Source of the DNA: Aciduricibacillus chroicocephali
GTDB lineage: Bacteria > Bacillota > Bacilli > Bacillales > Amphibacillaceae
DNA: 64,000 nt
Reading direction: 5' to 3'
Assembly: GCF_030762805.1 (NCBI RefSeq)
Contig: NZ_CP129113.1
Coordinates: forward strand, 1-64,000
Below the pieces are notes generated by a model. That model saw nothing but the letters and a program-made list of their open reading frames with translations, did not search any database and was not told the origin of the DNA. Position numbers and translations under genes: made by a program. Positions 14,387-23,278 of the stretch are shown here, in pieces. Numbering within the stretch: position 1 is the first letter of the stretch; each line of letters opens with the position of its first letter.

Positions 14387-14974
14387 ATGACGAAAATCGG
14401 GATACTCGCATTGCAAGGAGCGGTCCGCGAACATGCTCGTGCTGTGGAAGCAAGCGGCGCGACTGCTGTTGAAGTAAAAAGAGTGGAACAGCTTTCCGAA
14501 ATTGATGGCTTGATCTTACCTGGTGGTGAGAGTACAGCGATGCGCCGTCTGATGGACCGCAGTGATTTTATTCCTGCGCTTCAGGCCTTTGGCAGATCAG
14601 GCAAACCGATATTCGGTACATGTGCAGGACTGATTTTGCTGGCCAAGGAGATTGAGGGGGCTGATCATGCCCACCTCGCTCTAATGGACATGAAAGTTGC
14701 CCGTAATGCATTCGGTCGCCAGGTTGACAGCTTTGAGACACGTCTTGATGTTAAAGATGTTGCCGGTGATCTGAACGCAGTCTTCATTCGCGCCCCTTAT
14801 GTCGTTTCTGTAGGACCGGATGTTCAGGTTCTCGCAGAGCACGAGGGCAGAATTGTCGCAGCACGCCAGGAGAATTACCTCTGTGCGGCATTCCATCCGG
14901 AACTGACAGACGACCATCGTTTTGCTGCATACTTTGTTAAAATGGTGGAAGAGGCACAAAAGGTCGCTCTTTAA
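14387..14974 (+). CDS. pdxT: Pyridoxal 5'-phosphate synthase glutaminase subunit PdxT
   Basis: Class I glutamine amidotransferase that supplies ammonia to PdxS. The 195-residue protein shows the LPGGEST oxyanion strand (about 44-50), nucleophile Cys79 in FGTCAGL and the His/Glu pair in FHPELTDD (about 170-172). ATG at 14387 follows AAGGAG. The serS T-box leader begins about a dozen bases after the stop, so any read-through from pdxST into serS would be controlled by that T-box. Confidence 0.98.
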   Translation: MTKIGILALQGAVREHARAVEASGATAVEVKRVEQLSEIDGLILPGGESTAMRRLMDRSDFIPALQAFGRSGKPIFGTCAGLILLAKEIEGADHAHLALMDMKVARNAFGRQVDSFETRLDVKDVAGDLNAVFIRAPYVVSVGPDVQVLAEHEGRIVAARQENYLCAAFHPELTDDHRFAAYFVKMVEEAQKVAL

Positions 14975-14986
14975 TTATTATTAAAA

Positions 14987-15228
14987 AGGTAATGACAGGA
15001 TTAGTAGCTGTCAGTCCCGTTCCTCAGAGAGCCGGTATTATGGTGAAAACCGGCGAACGGATGCAGTGAATCCACCCTTGAACCGGCATGCCGACGAAAG
15101 CATGCCCGGCCCAGGCACCGTTATAAGCCGAAAAGCCGGAGGAGCGCGTGAAGCAATCCTCAATCAGGGTGGCACCGCGGGAAAGATTCCCGTCCCTATT
15201 TCCATGGGACGGGAGTCTTTCTTTTTGT
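14987..15228 (+). ncRNA. T-box leader (serine) upstream of serS
   Basis: tRNA-sensing transcription antiterminator. The T-box sequence AGGGTGGCACCGCGG is at 15166-15180. Stem I contains AGAGAGCCGG at its base and a specifier segment GTGAATCCACC, in which TCC (15071-15073) reads as the serine specifier codon. The terminator is AAAGATTCCCGTCCC (15182-15196) pairing with GGGACGGGAGTCTTT (15206-15220), followed by CTTTTTG. Uncharged tRNA-Ser(GGA) is expected to stabilise the antiterminator and turn on serS. The exact 5' boundary is estimated. Confidence 0.95.
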
Positions 15229-15295
15229 TTCTGAAAGATTCGGACAATGGCCCTTGGGGAAGTAGCATAAACAGATAAGCAATGACACATAATGA

Positions 15296-16597
<1,302 letters not shown>

Positions 16598-16600
16598 AGA

Positions 16601-16648
16601 AAAATTACTAGGGCCTCTGACACTAGAGGGGCCCTAGTAATTTTTTTA
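16601..16648 (+). terminator. serS terminator
   Basis: Long stem AAAATTACTAGGGCCTCT (16601-16618) with the opposing arm AGAGGGGCCCTAGTAATTTT (from 16625), followed by a T-run. The A-rich 5' side makes it potentially bidirectional. Confidence 0.88.
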
Positions 16649-16667
16649 TAAAAAAATACTTCAAGTG

Positions 16668-16696
16668 TTGACAATAAGACAAGCGTGCTGTATTAT
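16668..16696 (+). promoter_or_regulatory. Consensus sigma-A promoter of tRNA-Ser
   Basis: TTGACA at 16668-16673, 17-bp spacer, TATTAT at 16691-16696, ending 22 bases upstream of the mature tRNA 5' end. Confidence 0.85.
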
Positions 16697-16718
16697 TAAT
16701 CATGTTCCAATTTCACAT

Positions 16719-16808
16719 GGAGGTATACCCAAGTCTGGCTGAAGGGATCGGTCTTGAAAACCGACAGGGGTGTAACAGCCCGCGGGGGTTCGAATCCCTC
16801 TACCTCCT
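16719..16808 (+). tRNA. tRNA-Ser (anticodon TGA)
   Basis: Class II tRNA with a long variable arm. Acceptor arms GGAGGTA (16719-16725) and TACCTCC (16801-16807). Anticodon stem TCGGT/ACCGA with loop CTTGAAA gives anticodon TGA (16755-16757), reading UCA/UCN. The T-loop is TTCGAAT. CCA is not encoded. The discriminator base read from the sequence is T (16808), whereas bacterial tRNA-Ser normally has G73. It is followed by its own terminator. Confidence 0.95.
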
Positions 16809-16822
16809 CTTAACCAATAAGG

Positions 16823-16864
16823 TAGTCGCTCGCGAATTGACGCAGCGGCTATTTTATTTTTTTT
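16823..16864 (+). terminator. tRNA-Ser terminator
   Basis: Arms TAGTCGCT (16823-16830) and AGCGGCTA (16844-16851) with one G-U pair, followed by TTTTATTTTTTTT. Confidence 0.8.
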
Positions 16865-16911
16865 GCCCAAAAAGCTATAATGGAAGAAGTAGCAGAAAGG
16901 GAGTGCCATAA

Positions 16912-17733
16912 ATGTTCAAAAAAGTCGCATTTATCGGCGCGGGTTCTATGGCAGAAGCAATTATTGCGGGACTTGCCAAAGATGAGAGCCTCGTCAAACG
17001 TGAAAATATTGTCGTTACAAATAAACTAAATGAAGATCGCCTTGAAGAACTACATCATAAGTACGGCATTACGACGCTTGTCGGTAAAGCTGCAGTTGTA
17101 CGAGATGCGGATATTATTGTCCTTTCTATGAAACCAAAGGACTTGGCTGAAGCAGTGGAAGATATTAAAAACTTCGTACAGGAAGATCAAGTCATTGTCT
17201 CAGTCATTGCTGGAGCTTCATGCGAACGTATTGCTAACCTATTCGGTAAAAAGATTCCAGTGATTCGAACGATGCCTAATACTTCGGCAATGATTGGCTA
17301 TTCGGCAACAGCTCTCTCAAAAGGAGAATATGCAACAGAAAAACAATTGCAGGATGCTATTGCACTCTTCGAAACTGTTGGCTCTGCCTTTGTTGTGAAG
17401 GAAGATGAAATGCATGCAGTGACAAGCATCTCGGGAAGCGGACCGGCTTATTTCTACTTTATGGTAGAAGCGATGCAAGAAGCGGCAGGAAAAGTTGGTC
17501 TTCGTCCAGAGATTGCCCAGGATTTGATCGTCCAGACAATTGTCGGAGCGGGTCAGATGCTAAAAGTTACAGAAGAAGATGCTGGTGTCTTGCGGAAGAA
17601 CATTACAAGCCCAGGGGGAACAACGCAGGCTGCATTAGAGACACTTGCAACAGAGAATTTCCAGGAAGCTGTTATCAAGTGTGTAGAAAGCTGTTACAAT
17701 CGTTCTCGTGAAATGGGTAAGGAAAACGGCTAA
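16912..17733 (+). CDS. proC: Pyrroline-5-carboxylate reductase
   Basis: NAD(P)H-dependent last step of proline synthesis. The 273-residue protein has the N-terminal Rossmann motif IGAGSMAEAIIAGL (8-21), VIRTMPNTSAMIGYSATAL, and the signature SGSGPAYFYFMVEAM ... ITSPGGTTQAALETL. ATG at 16912 is preceded by AAAGGGAG, and TATAAT at 16876 gives a likely -10 box. Bacillus genomes carry several paralogues (ProG, ProH, ProI, ComER); which one this is cannot be decided here. The gene is not at this position in B. subtilis and belongs to the lineage-specific block after serS. Confidence 0.95.
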   Translation: MFKKVAFIGAGSMAEAIIAGLAKDESLVKRENIVVTNKLNEDRLEELHHKYGITTLVGKAAVVRDADIIVLSMKPKDLAEAVEDIKNFVQEDQVIVSVIAGASCERIANLFGKKIPVIRTMPNTSAMIGYSATALSKGEYATEKQLQDAIALFETVGSAFVVKEDEMHAVTSISGSGPAYFYFMVEAMQEAAGKVGLRPEIAQDLIVQTIVGAGQMLKVTEEDAGVLRKNITSPGGTTQAALETLATENFQEAVIKCVESCYNRSREMGKENG

Positions 17734-17737
17734 TTGG

Positions 17738-17766
17738 GGAGCTGCCTTTTTAGGTGGCTTTTTTCG
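17738..17766 (+). terminator. proC terminator
   Basis: Imperfect stem AGCTGCCT / AGGTGGCT around TTTT, followed by a six-T run, immediately after the proC stop. Confidence 0.65.
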
Positions 17767-17840
17767 TCCAGATGACAGGTGAGAGCCCAGTCCTTCCTTT
17801 TGCGGGTGTATCTGAAAAGCCTCTCTCGCACAGGAATAGT

Positions 17841-17877
17841 GTCTTTTACATAGAATTTACCCACATGTGTAAAAGAC
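17841..17877. repeat. Isolated 10-bp inverted repeat between proC and tRNA-Arg
   Basis: GTCTTTTACA (17841-17850) and TGTAAAAGAC (17868-17877) are perfectly complementary with a 17-nt loop. No T-run follows on either strand, so it is not an obvious terminator. The rest of this 264-bp gap holds no supported gene. Confidence 0.6.
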
Positions 17878-17950
17878 GTAGAGTTTGCACACATACTTCA
17901 TAATAATCATCTCGTGAGCTTTATAAAAAAGTTAGTTCAAAGGCATATTC

Positions 17951-17979
17951 TTTTCAAATACCGGCCGTTTTAGTATAAT
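17951..17979 (+). promoter_or_regulatory. Candidate promoter of tRNA-Arg
   Basis: TTTTCA (17951-17956), 17-bp spacer, perfect TATAAT (17974-17979), ending 18 bases before the tRNA. Confidence 0.5.
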
Positions 17980-17997
17980 AACATTGTTGTTTTTACT

Positions 17998-18070
17998 GCC
18001 CCCGTAGCTCAGGGGATAGAGCATCGGTTTCCTAAACCGTGTGTCGCAGGTTCGAATCCTGCCGGGGGCG
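17998..18070 (+). tRNA. tRNA-Arg (anticodon CCT)
   Basis: Acceptor arms GCCCCCG (17998-18004) and CGGGGGC (18063-18069), discriminator G. Anticodon stem CGGTT/AACCG encloses CCT (18031-18033), reading AGG. D-arm AGCTCAGGGGATAGAGC and T-loop TTCGAAT are canonical. CCA is not encoded. Confidence 0.97.
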
Positions 18071-18094
18071 TATATATTTTATATGAAAAATAGA

Positions 18095-18126
18095 AGAAGC
18101 CTTTCTCCACTGTGAGAAAGGCTTCT
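18095..18126. terminator. Terminator of the 64-aa membrane protein gene (possibly also tRNA-Arg)
   Basis: Perfect 13-bp stem AGAAGCCTTTCTC (18095-18107) / GAGAAAGGCTTCT (18114-18126). The T-run appears on the minus strand (TATTTTTC after the stem), so it primarily serves the minus-strand gene. Confidence 0.8.
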
Positions 18127-18135
18127 CTATCTATA

Positions 18136-18330
18136 TTAAGGTGTAGTCTGGTTTTCCCTTTTTTCTCTTAAGAATTTCAAGAGATTGCTGAAGAACTCCA
18201 ATAAGGTGAAAAAGGCGACGAGAGCCCAAATCCATTTAATCCCTGTTGTGTTAAGCCAGAAGCTTGAGATGACGACATAAATGAACAAAGCAGCTAGACA
18301 GCCGGAAAAAATAAGACGTTTTTTAGACAT
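18136..18330 (-). CDS. Small two-helix membrane protein, unknown function
   Basis: A 64-residue protein with two predicted hydrophobic segments (about 7-26, LIFSGCLAALFIYVVISSFW, and about 33-50) and a basic C-terminus (LKFLREKRENQTTP). It is supported as real by a strong AGGAGGGG ribosome binding site nine bases upstream of the ATG and by the perfect terminator after its stop. I do not recognise the family. It stands alone between tRNA-Arg and acsA on the opposite strand, so its neighbours give no functional hint. Confidence 0.7.
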   Translation of the reverse strand: MSKKRLIFSGCLAALFIYVVISSFWLNTTGIKWIWALVAFFTLLEFFSNLLKFLREKRENQTTP

Positions 18331-18486
18331 GATGGCACCCCTCCTATGTCAGTATAATAAAGACTATTGTAAAATAGACAGAAATTTCATGTGCTATGGC
18401 GATAAGTTAAAAGCATAAATATTTATTTATCCATCTATATTCGGCATCAATGCTAGTCAATTCAGAATAAGCATCCCGGCTTTGTC

Positions 18487-18495
18487 TGTTATAAT
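18487..18495 (+). promoter_or_regulatory. Extended -10 promoter of acsA
   Basis: TGT directly followed by TATAAT (18490-18495), the extended -10 arrangement, about 65 bp upstream of the start. No good -35 hexamer is at the right distance. Confidence 0.55.
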
Positions 18496-18559
18496 GTATT
18501 AAAGCGGTGTTTTATTGAAGCTTGGCAGAGTCTTCTGCCTATAAGGGGGATCTGTAAAA

Positions 18560-20284
18560 ATGGTATTCCAGGAAAAACATTTGCCTGCACAAGAAGGTTC
18601 ATATAATTTACAGGATTATGATACATATCGGGAGAATTTCTCCTGGGAAGATATGAAAAAGAACTTTAGCTGGAATGAAACAGGAAAGGTGAACATTGCT
18701 TATGAAGCAGTGGATCGTCACGCGCAGAATCCTGAGAAAAAGGATCAAGTGGCACTGTATTATTCCGCACCTGACCGTGAAGAACAGCTGACGTATGCTG
18801 AACTTTCCGCGAAAAGTGATCAATTTGCAAATGTTCTAAAGGCGAAAGGTGTTGTGAAAGGAGACCGTGTATTCCTTTTCATGCCGCGCAGTCCGGAATT
18901 TTATATTTCGTTCTTCGGTATTCTGAAGATTGGTGCAGTCGCTGGTCCTCTCTTTGAAGCGTTTATGGAGCAGGCTGTCCGTGATCGTCTGGAGGATAGT
19001 GAGGCAAAGGTTCTCATTACGACGAAAGAACTGGTTGGACGTGTTCCTCAGGATGAACTTCCAAAGTTGGAGAAAATCGTGATTGTCGGTGAACAGCCGG
19101 AACAGTCATCAGAGAAGTATATAGATTATGCCAAGGAAATGAACAGTGCACCAATCGATTTTGATATCGAATGGGTCGATCTTGAAGACGGTATGTTGCT
19201 TCATTATACTTCTGGTTCAACAGGAAAACCAAAGGGTGTTTACCACGTCCATAACAATATGATTCAGCACTATGCTACGGCTGAGTGGGTGCTTGATCTG
19301 CGTGATAACGATATTTACTGGTGTACAGCGGATCCAGGTTGGGTTACAGGTACAAGTTACGGCATCTTCGGACCTTGGCTGAAAGGTGTCACGAATGTCG
19401 TCCGCGGTGGTCGGTTCACACCGGATTCATGGTATCAGACATTGCAGGATTACAAAGTGACAGTATGGTATACAGCACCGACAGCACTTCGCATGTTCAT
19501 GAGCGCGGGTGAGGAAGTCAAAAATAAATATGATTTATCACATCTCCGTCATATGCTCAGTGTCGGTGAGCCACTTAACCCGGAAGTCATCGTTTGGGCT
19601 GAGGAAGCATTCGGTAAGCGAATCCATGATACTTGGTGGATGACTGAGACAGGCGCAATGCTTATCGCCAACTTGCCATCTGCAGAAATCCGCCCTGGTT
19701 CCATGGGGCGTCCGCTTCCAGGAATTGAGGCGTCAATTGTTGATGATGAAGGCAATGAAATCGGTGCGAACCAGATGGGCAATCTTGCGATCAAAGCAGG
19801 CTGGCCAGCGATGATGCGTAAAATCTGGGGGAATCCGGAGAAGTACGAGAGCTACTTTATCAATGGTTGGTATGTTTCAGGTGACAGTGCATATAAAGAC
19901 GAGGACGGCTACTTCTGGTTCCAGGGACGTGTAGATGATGTCATCAACACTTCAGGTGAACGTGTTGGCCCTTTTGAAGTTGAAAGCAAACTGATCGAAC
20001 ACCCAGCTGTTGCTGAAGCTGGTGTCATCGGAAAACCACATGCAGAACGCGGCGAAATCATTAAAGCATTCATCAAACTGAATGATGGTTACGAGGAGTC
20101 TGAGGATTTGCTTGAAGAAATCCGTCAATTTGTTAAAACAGGCCTGGCTGCTCATGCAGCACCTCGTGAAATGGAAATCAAAGATTCCATTCCAAAGACG
20201 CGGAGCGGTAAAATTATGCGCCGTCTCCTAAAGGCATGGGAACTCGGTTTGCCGACTGGGGATACTTCCACTTTGGAAGAATAA
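18560..20284 (+). CDS. acsA: Acetyl-CoA synthetase AcsA
   Basis: Two-step ligase that activates acetate to acetyl-AMP and then acetyl-CoA. The 574-residue protein is close in length and sequence to B. subtilis AcsA (572). Visible motifs are the P-loop-like YTSGSTGKPKG near 215, the adenylate motif DTWWMTETG near 358, YVSGDSAYKDEDGYFWFQGRVDD near 435-457, and the catalytic and acetylatable lysine in PKTRSGKIMRR near 550. ATG at 18560 follows AAGGGGG. In B. subtilis it is near acuABC rather than near the origin; no acuABC genes are present here. Confidence 0.96.
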   Translation: MVFQEKHLPAQEGSYNLQDYDTYRENFSWEDMKKNFSWNETGKVNIAYEAVDRHAQNPEKKDQVALYYSAPDREEQLTYAELSAKSDQFANVLKAKGVVKGDRVFLFMPRSPEFYISFFGILKIGAVAGPLFEAFMEQAVRDRLEDSEAKVLITTKELVGRVPQDELPKLEKIVIVGEQPEQSSEKYIDYAKEMNSAPIDFDIEWVDLEDGMLLHYTSGSTGKPKGVYHVHNNMIQHYATAEWVLDLRDNDIYWCTADPGWVTGTSYGIFGPWLKGVTNVVRGGRFTPDSWYQTLQDYKVTVWYTAPTALRMFMSAGEEVKNKYDLSHLRHMLSVGEPLNPEVIVWAEEAFGKRIHDTWWMTETGAMLIANLPSAEIRPGSMGRPLPGIEASIVDDEGNEIGANQMGNLAIKAGWPAMMRKIWGNPEKYESYFINGWYVSGDSAYKDEDGYFWFQGRVDDVINTSGERVGPFEVESKLIEHPAVAEAGVIGKPHAERGEIIKAFIKLNDGYEESEDLLEEIRQFVKTGLAAHAAPREMEIKDSIPKTRSGKIMRRLLKAWELGLPTGDTSTLEE

Positions 20285-20288
20285 TAAG

Positions 20289-20326
20289 AAAAAAACCACG
20301 AAGCAATATGCTCCGTGGTTTTTTTT
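20289..20326 (+). terminator. acsA terminator
   Basis: AAACCACG and CGTGGTTT arms with an inner AGCA/TGCT pairing, followed by an eight-T run; it probably also stops the convergent lipoprotein transcript. Confidence 0.88.
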
Positions 20327-20330
20327 GTCT

Positions 20331-21281
20331 TCATTGTTGAGCTTGCTGCAAATCTTCCATGGAGATTTCCTGAGCGTCTTTTTTCACATCCTCAGGCACT
20401 TCAATCTCACCGTCAAATTTCTTCAGTGAATCAAGTGTAATATCCATATCCATCGTCATTGTAGCACCATCTTGCTCCATGGAAATGCTCATTTTCTGAT
20501 TCAGTTTTTTCTGTTCGAACGTATTCTTATCTATATAGAAAACGACATTCATGCTGTTGTATTTCATTTTATCCAGTGCATCTCCAGCAATTTGCTGAAT
20601 CTGTTCTCCCATGCTTTGCTTCATAATATCTTTAGCCTGATCCTTAAGTATGGACAGCCCTTTTTCATCCAGTTCAAGAGAGATGATGTACAGACCATCT
20701 TTCTCTTCTTTCTTCACGTACTTATTCTCATCCCCAGAATCTTGAATCTCTTTCATCATCTTAGTGAATTGCTGAATCTGTTCTGAAGGATTCTGAGACT
20801 GGCTGTTTTGCTGAAGCGCTTCCAAGTCCATTCCATTAATTGCAATCCAGCCTTGCCCTGGTGCTTCCTGATACATTGTTTTATCTTTATAGTAGCTATT
20901 TACTGGAACCTTCTGCCCTTCCATAGAAACAGTTCCTGTCAGTTCCATGGCGAAAGGTTTGTTTGTCACTTTAGACTGCATGTTAAGATCCTGATTGATT
21001 TCTTGTTTCTCATCACCTTGCTGAGCAAGAATATGAGTCTTTCCTGTCATATTATAAGACATGCCTGCCCAGTTATTCATCACTTTGCTAGATTTCTCTG
21101 TAATTTCTTCAGCTGTCAGTTCTTTTTCCTTTTTCTCATCAGCTTTTGCTTCCTTGTTGGCAGTCTCTTTACTCTGATTTTCTTCTGCCTTGTTGTTGTC
21201 CTTCGCATTGTCCTGACCGCATGCTGTGGCGAACATAGAAACGAGAATAGCCATGAGCAATACTTGCATAAAACGTTTCAT
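20331..21281 (-). CDS. Secreted lipoprotein, LolA/LppX-like (DUF6612-type), function unknown
   Basis: A 316-residue lipoprotein. The true start is ATG at 21279-21281 (MKRFMQVLLMAILVSMFATAC) with a GGAAGGGG site; the longer in-frame extension upstream has no support. The lipobox ATAC gives a lipidated Cys near residue 21. A charged, repetitive Lys/Glu/Asn/Gln linker (22-60) follows, then a beta-rich domain with alternating strands (MSYNMTGKTHILAQQGDEKQ ... MTMDMDITLDSLKKF) resembling lipoprotein-carrier folds. The family assignment is from pattern only and no function is claimed. Convergent with acsA. Confidence 0.75.
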   Translation of the reverse strand: MKRFMQVLLMAILVSMFATACGQDNAKDNNKAEENQSKETANKEAKADEKKEKELTAEEITEKSSKVMNNWAGMSYNMTGKTHILAQQGDEKQEINQDLNMQSKVTNKPFAMELTGTVSMEGQKVPVNSYYKDKTMYQEAPGQGWIAINGMDLEALQQNSQSQNPSEQIQQFTKMMKEIQDSGDENKYVKKEEKDGLYIISLELDEKGLSILKDQAKDIMKQSMGEQIQQIAGDALDKMKYNSMNVVFYIDKNTFEQKKLNQKMSISMEQDGATMTMDMDITLDSLKKFDGEIEVPEDVKKDAQEISMEDLQQAQQ

Positions 21282-21536
21282 AGAAATTAAGCCCCTTCCT
21301 TTTACCCCTATTATTGGAAAACTCAGAGCTAATGTTATCGCATAAGTATTTGTGTTACAAGCAACCAAGGTCACAGAATTTACAGTTTTAGGGATAAACA
21401 TACTTGTATTTTTCCTGTGAGTTGCCAAAGAAAACAGCCATATATGTAACTTAATGATTAGAACAGTATTTACTGAATAAGGTAATTAACCTATAATTGG
21501 TAAAATAATACTAATTACGTGTGTGAAAGGGGCAAA

Positions 21537-21829
21537 TTAAAAATAAGTGTCCTGGTTAGGGTAGTACTTGAGGTGTTTCGTATTATATTTATTTTCCTAT
21601 TGCAGGGTTAGGGAGTATTGTTTTACAACAACTATATAATCGGTTCGGAGCCAATGAAGCATGGATCGGATATATTGCAATCTGGCTGAATATCTTCATA
21701 TTGTATCGGAATAGATTTCAATTTTCCGGCTGGTATAGGGGAGAAGGAAAAGTTTTATCGAAGGTTTTGACAAGAAGCCTGTTAACTTTATCTGTGTTTT
21801 TAATTATATGGCCTTTACTTATAAAGTGA
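21537..21829 (+). pseudogene. Decayed small membrane-protein gene (start lost, frameshifted)
   Basis: Conceptual translation gives KISVLVRVVLEVFRIIFIFLLQ in one frame (codons from 21537, stop TAG at 21609-21611). It continues in the -1/+2 frame as GSIVLQQLYNRFGANEAWIG and then IAIWLNIFILYRNRFQFSG to a stop at 21827-21829. Together these make one coherent protein of about 95 residues with hydrophobic segments and a YRN-FQFSGWYRG loop. A GAAAGGGG ribosome site (21525-21532) precedes the first codon, but that codon is TTA rather than ATG, GTG or TTG. Loss of start plus a frameshift suggests a dead gene. A sequencing error could explain the frameshift but not both lesions easily. Confidence 0.65.
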
Positions 21830-21863
21830 AGGTGAAATTATTAGAGGTTATTTTAAAAAAAGA

Positions 21864-21893
21864 AAAGCGCCAATCGTTTTGGATTGGCGCTTT
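21864..21893. terminator. hmp terminator (bidirectional)
   Basis: Perfect 12-bp stem AAAGCGCCAATC (21864-21875) / GATTGGCGCTTT (21882-21893), with A/T-rich flanks on both sides. Confidence 0.9.
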
Positions 21894-21901
21894 CCCTTTT
21901 A

Positions 21902-23131
21902 TTAAGCAATAGACATTCCAAGCTGTGGGCCAAAGTACTCGAAGTGACGATCTTCTTCTTTTACCCCCATTGCCTTCAAAGAATCTGAGACTGTTCTCAT
22001 GAAGTCTTCGAATCCACAGAAGTAGCAGGCAACGTCTGTTGTCGGAAGCAATTTGTTAAGCAAAGCTTCATCAACATAACCTTTGTAGTCATACTTTCCT
22101 TCATCCTCGACAAGTGGCTTGTTATAGACAAAGGTCATATGAACGTTTTTATTTTCTGTAGCAATCTGTTCCATCCGCTCTTTCATTGGGTGCATGTTGG
22201 ATGAGTAAGTTGCATAAATAAAGTAGATTTCACGTTCAGGCTGTTTGCGTGTCACTTCTTCAAGCATACTCATAACTGGAGTAAGGCCAACCCCACGGCT
22301 GATCAATACGAGCGGGCGAGCATCTTTTGTATCGACAATAAAGTCACCGGATGGAGCAGAAATTGGCAGAATGTCACCTTCCTGAACAGTTTCGTGCATG
22401 TAAGTTGAAACGATCCCGTCTGAATAATCGCCCTTTGCATCTTCACGTTTTACACTAATTCGATACATATCAGAGCCAGGTGCATCAGAAAGGCTATATT
22501 GACGCATATGAACGTATTTCTGTCCTGGTATTGTCGCTTTAACTGTAATGTACTGACCCGGCTTGTGCTTCATAATTGATTTGCCATCGACGGGTGCTAA
22601 ATAGAATGATGTAACAACATCGGATTCCTTTGTCTTGCGGACAATTTTGAAATCACGGAACCCATTCCATCCGCCTTCAGATGCAGCATCCTCTTCATAC
22701 ATACCTTTTTCGACACTGATGAAGACATCTGCAATGACTCCGTAGGCTTTAGCCCATGCGTCGATAATCTCATCAGTTGCAGCATCACCAAGTACATCCT
22801 TGATTGCTTTCAGCAAATACTTTCCAACAATCGGATAATGTTCTGCTTTGATATCAAGACTTTTGTGTTTTTCAGAAATCTGTTTTACAACAGGAAGAAT
22901 GTTTTCTAGCTGGTCAATATTTGCTGCAGCTGCATAAACAGTTGCTGCGAGGGCTTTTGGCTGGCCACCGCGTTTCTGATTTGTCTGGTTAAAGATGTTG
23001 TTCAGTTCAGGGACTTCAGAGAGCATCATTTCATAAAAGCGTTTTGTAATTGCGTTGCCGTGCTGTTCAAGTACTGGCACTGTGGATTTTACGATTTCAA
23101 TTGTTTTTGCATCCAAACCGGCATTTGCCAT
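21902..23131 (-). CDS. hmp: Flavohemoprotein (nitric oxide dioxygenase)
   Basis: Detoxifies nitric oxide to nitrate using O2 and NAD(P)H. The 409-residue product has an N-terminal globin domain (about 1-140; likely proximal heme His in SEKHKSLDI near 85, distal Tyr/Gln region near 29-53), then an FAD-binding ferredoxin-reductase domain (MRQYSLSD near 210, GDFIVD) and an NAD-binding domain (LISRGVGLTPVMSML near 276). ATG at 23129-23131 follows AAGGAGAT. It is divergent from nsrR, with a near-perfect palindrome in the shared promoter region, which indicates NsrR repression relieved by NO. Confidence 0.97.
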   Translation of the reverse strand: MANAGLDAKTIEIVKSTVPVLEQHGNAITKRFYEMMLSEVPELNNIFNQTNQKRGGQPKALAATVYAAAANIDQLENILPVVKQISEKHKSLDIKAEHYPIVGKYLLKAIKDVLGDAATDEIIDAWAKAYGVIADVFISVEKGMYEEDAASEGGWNGFRDFKIVRKTKESDVVTSFYLAPVDGKSIMKHKPGQYITVKATIPGQKYVHMRQYSLSDAPGSDMYRISVKREDAKGDYSDGIVSTYMHETVQEGDILPISAPSGDFIVDTKDARPLVLISRGVGLTPVMSMLEEVTRKQPEREIYFIYATYSSNMHPMKERMEQIATENKNVHMTFVYNKPLVEDEGKYDYKGYVDEALLNKLLPTTDVACYFCGFEDFMRTVSDSLKAMGVKEEDRHFEYFGPQLGMSIA

Positions 23132-23163
23132 TTTGAAGCATCTCCTTTGTAGGTAGGAATTTT

Positions 23164-23188
23164 AAACAAGTATTATTAATACATGTTT
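23164..23188. promoter_or_regulatory. 25-bp palindrome, probable NsrR operator between hmp and nsrR
   Basis: Arms AAACAAGTATTA and TAATACATGTTT flank one central base; only one base pair breaks perfect symmetry. Its core resembles the ATGTATTTTAAATACAT-type NsrR sites known in B. subtilis. It begins 33 bp upstream of the hmp start and overlaps the likely hmp -10 region (TAATAC on the minus strand). Confidence 0.75.
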
Positions 23189-23278
23189 AGTGTAAAACGA
23201 ATTATGGATGACTACAATAGGGAACGTAGCAAATTATGTTACAATATTGTGAAACGGTGAACAAGGAGCTTGGATTTC

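Noticed and set aside
21282-21428. 49-codon extension of the lipoprotein
   Set aside because: The extension would bury the signal peptide and lipobox; the ATG at 21281 has its own ribosome site.
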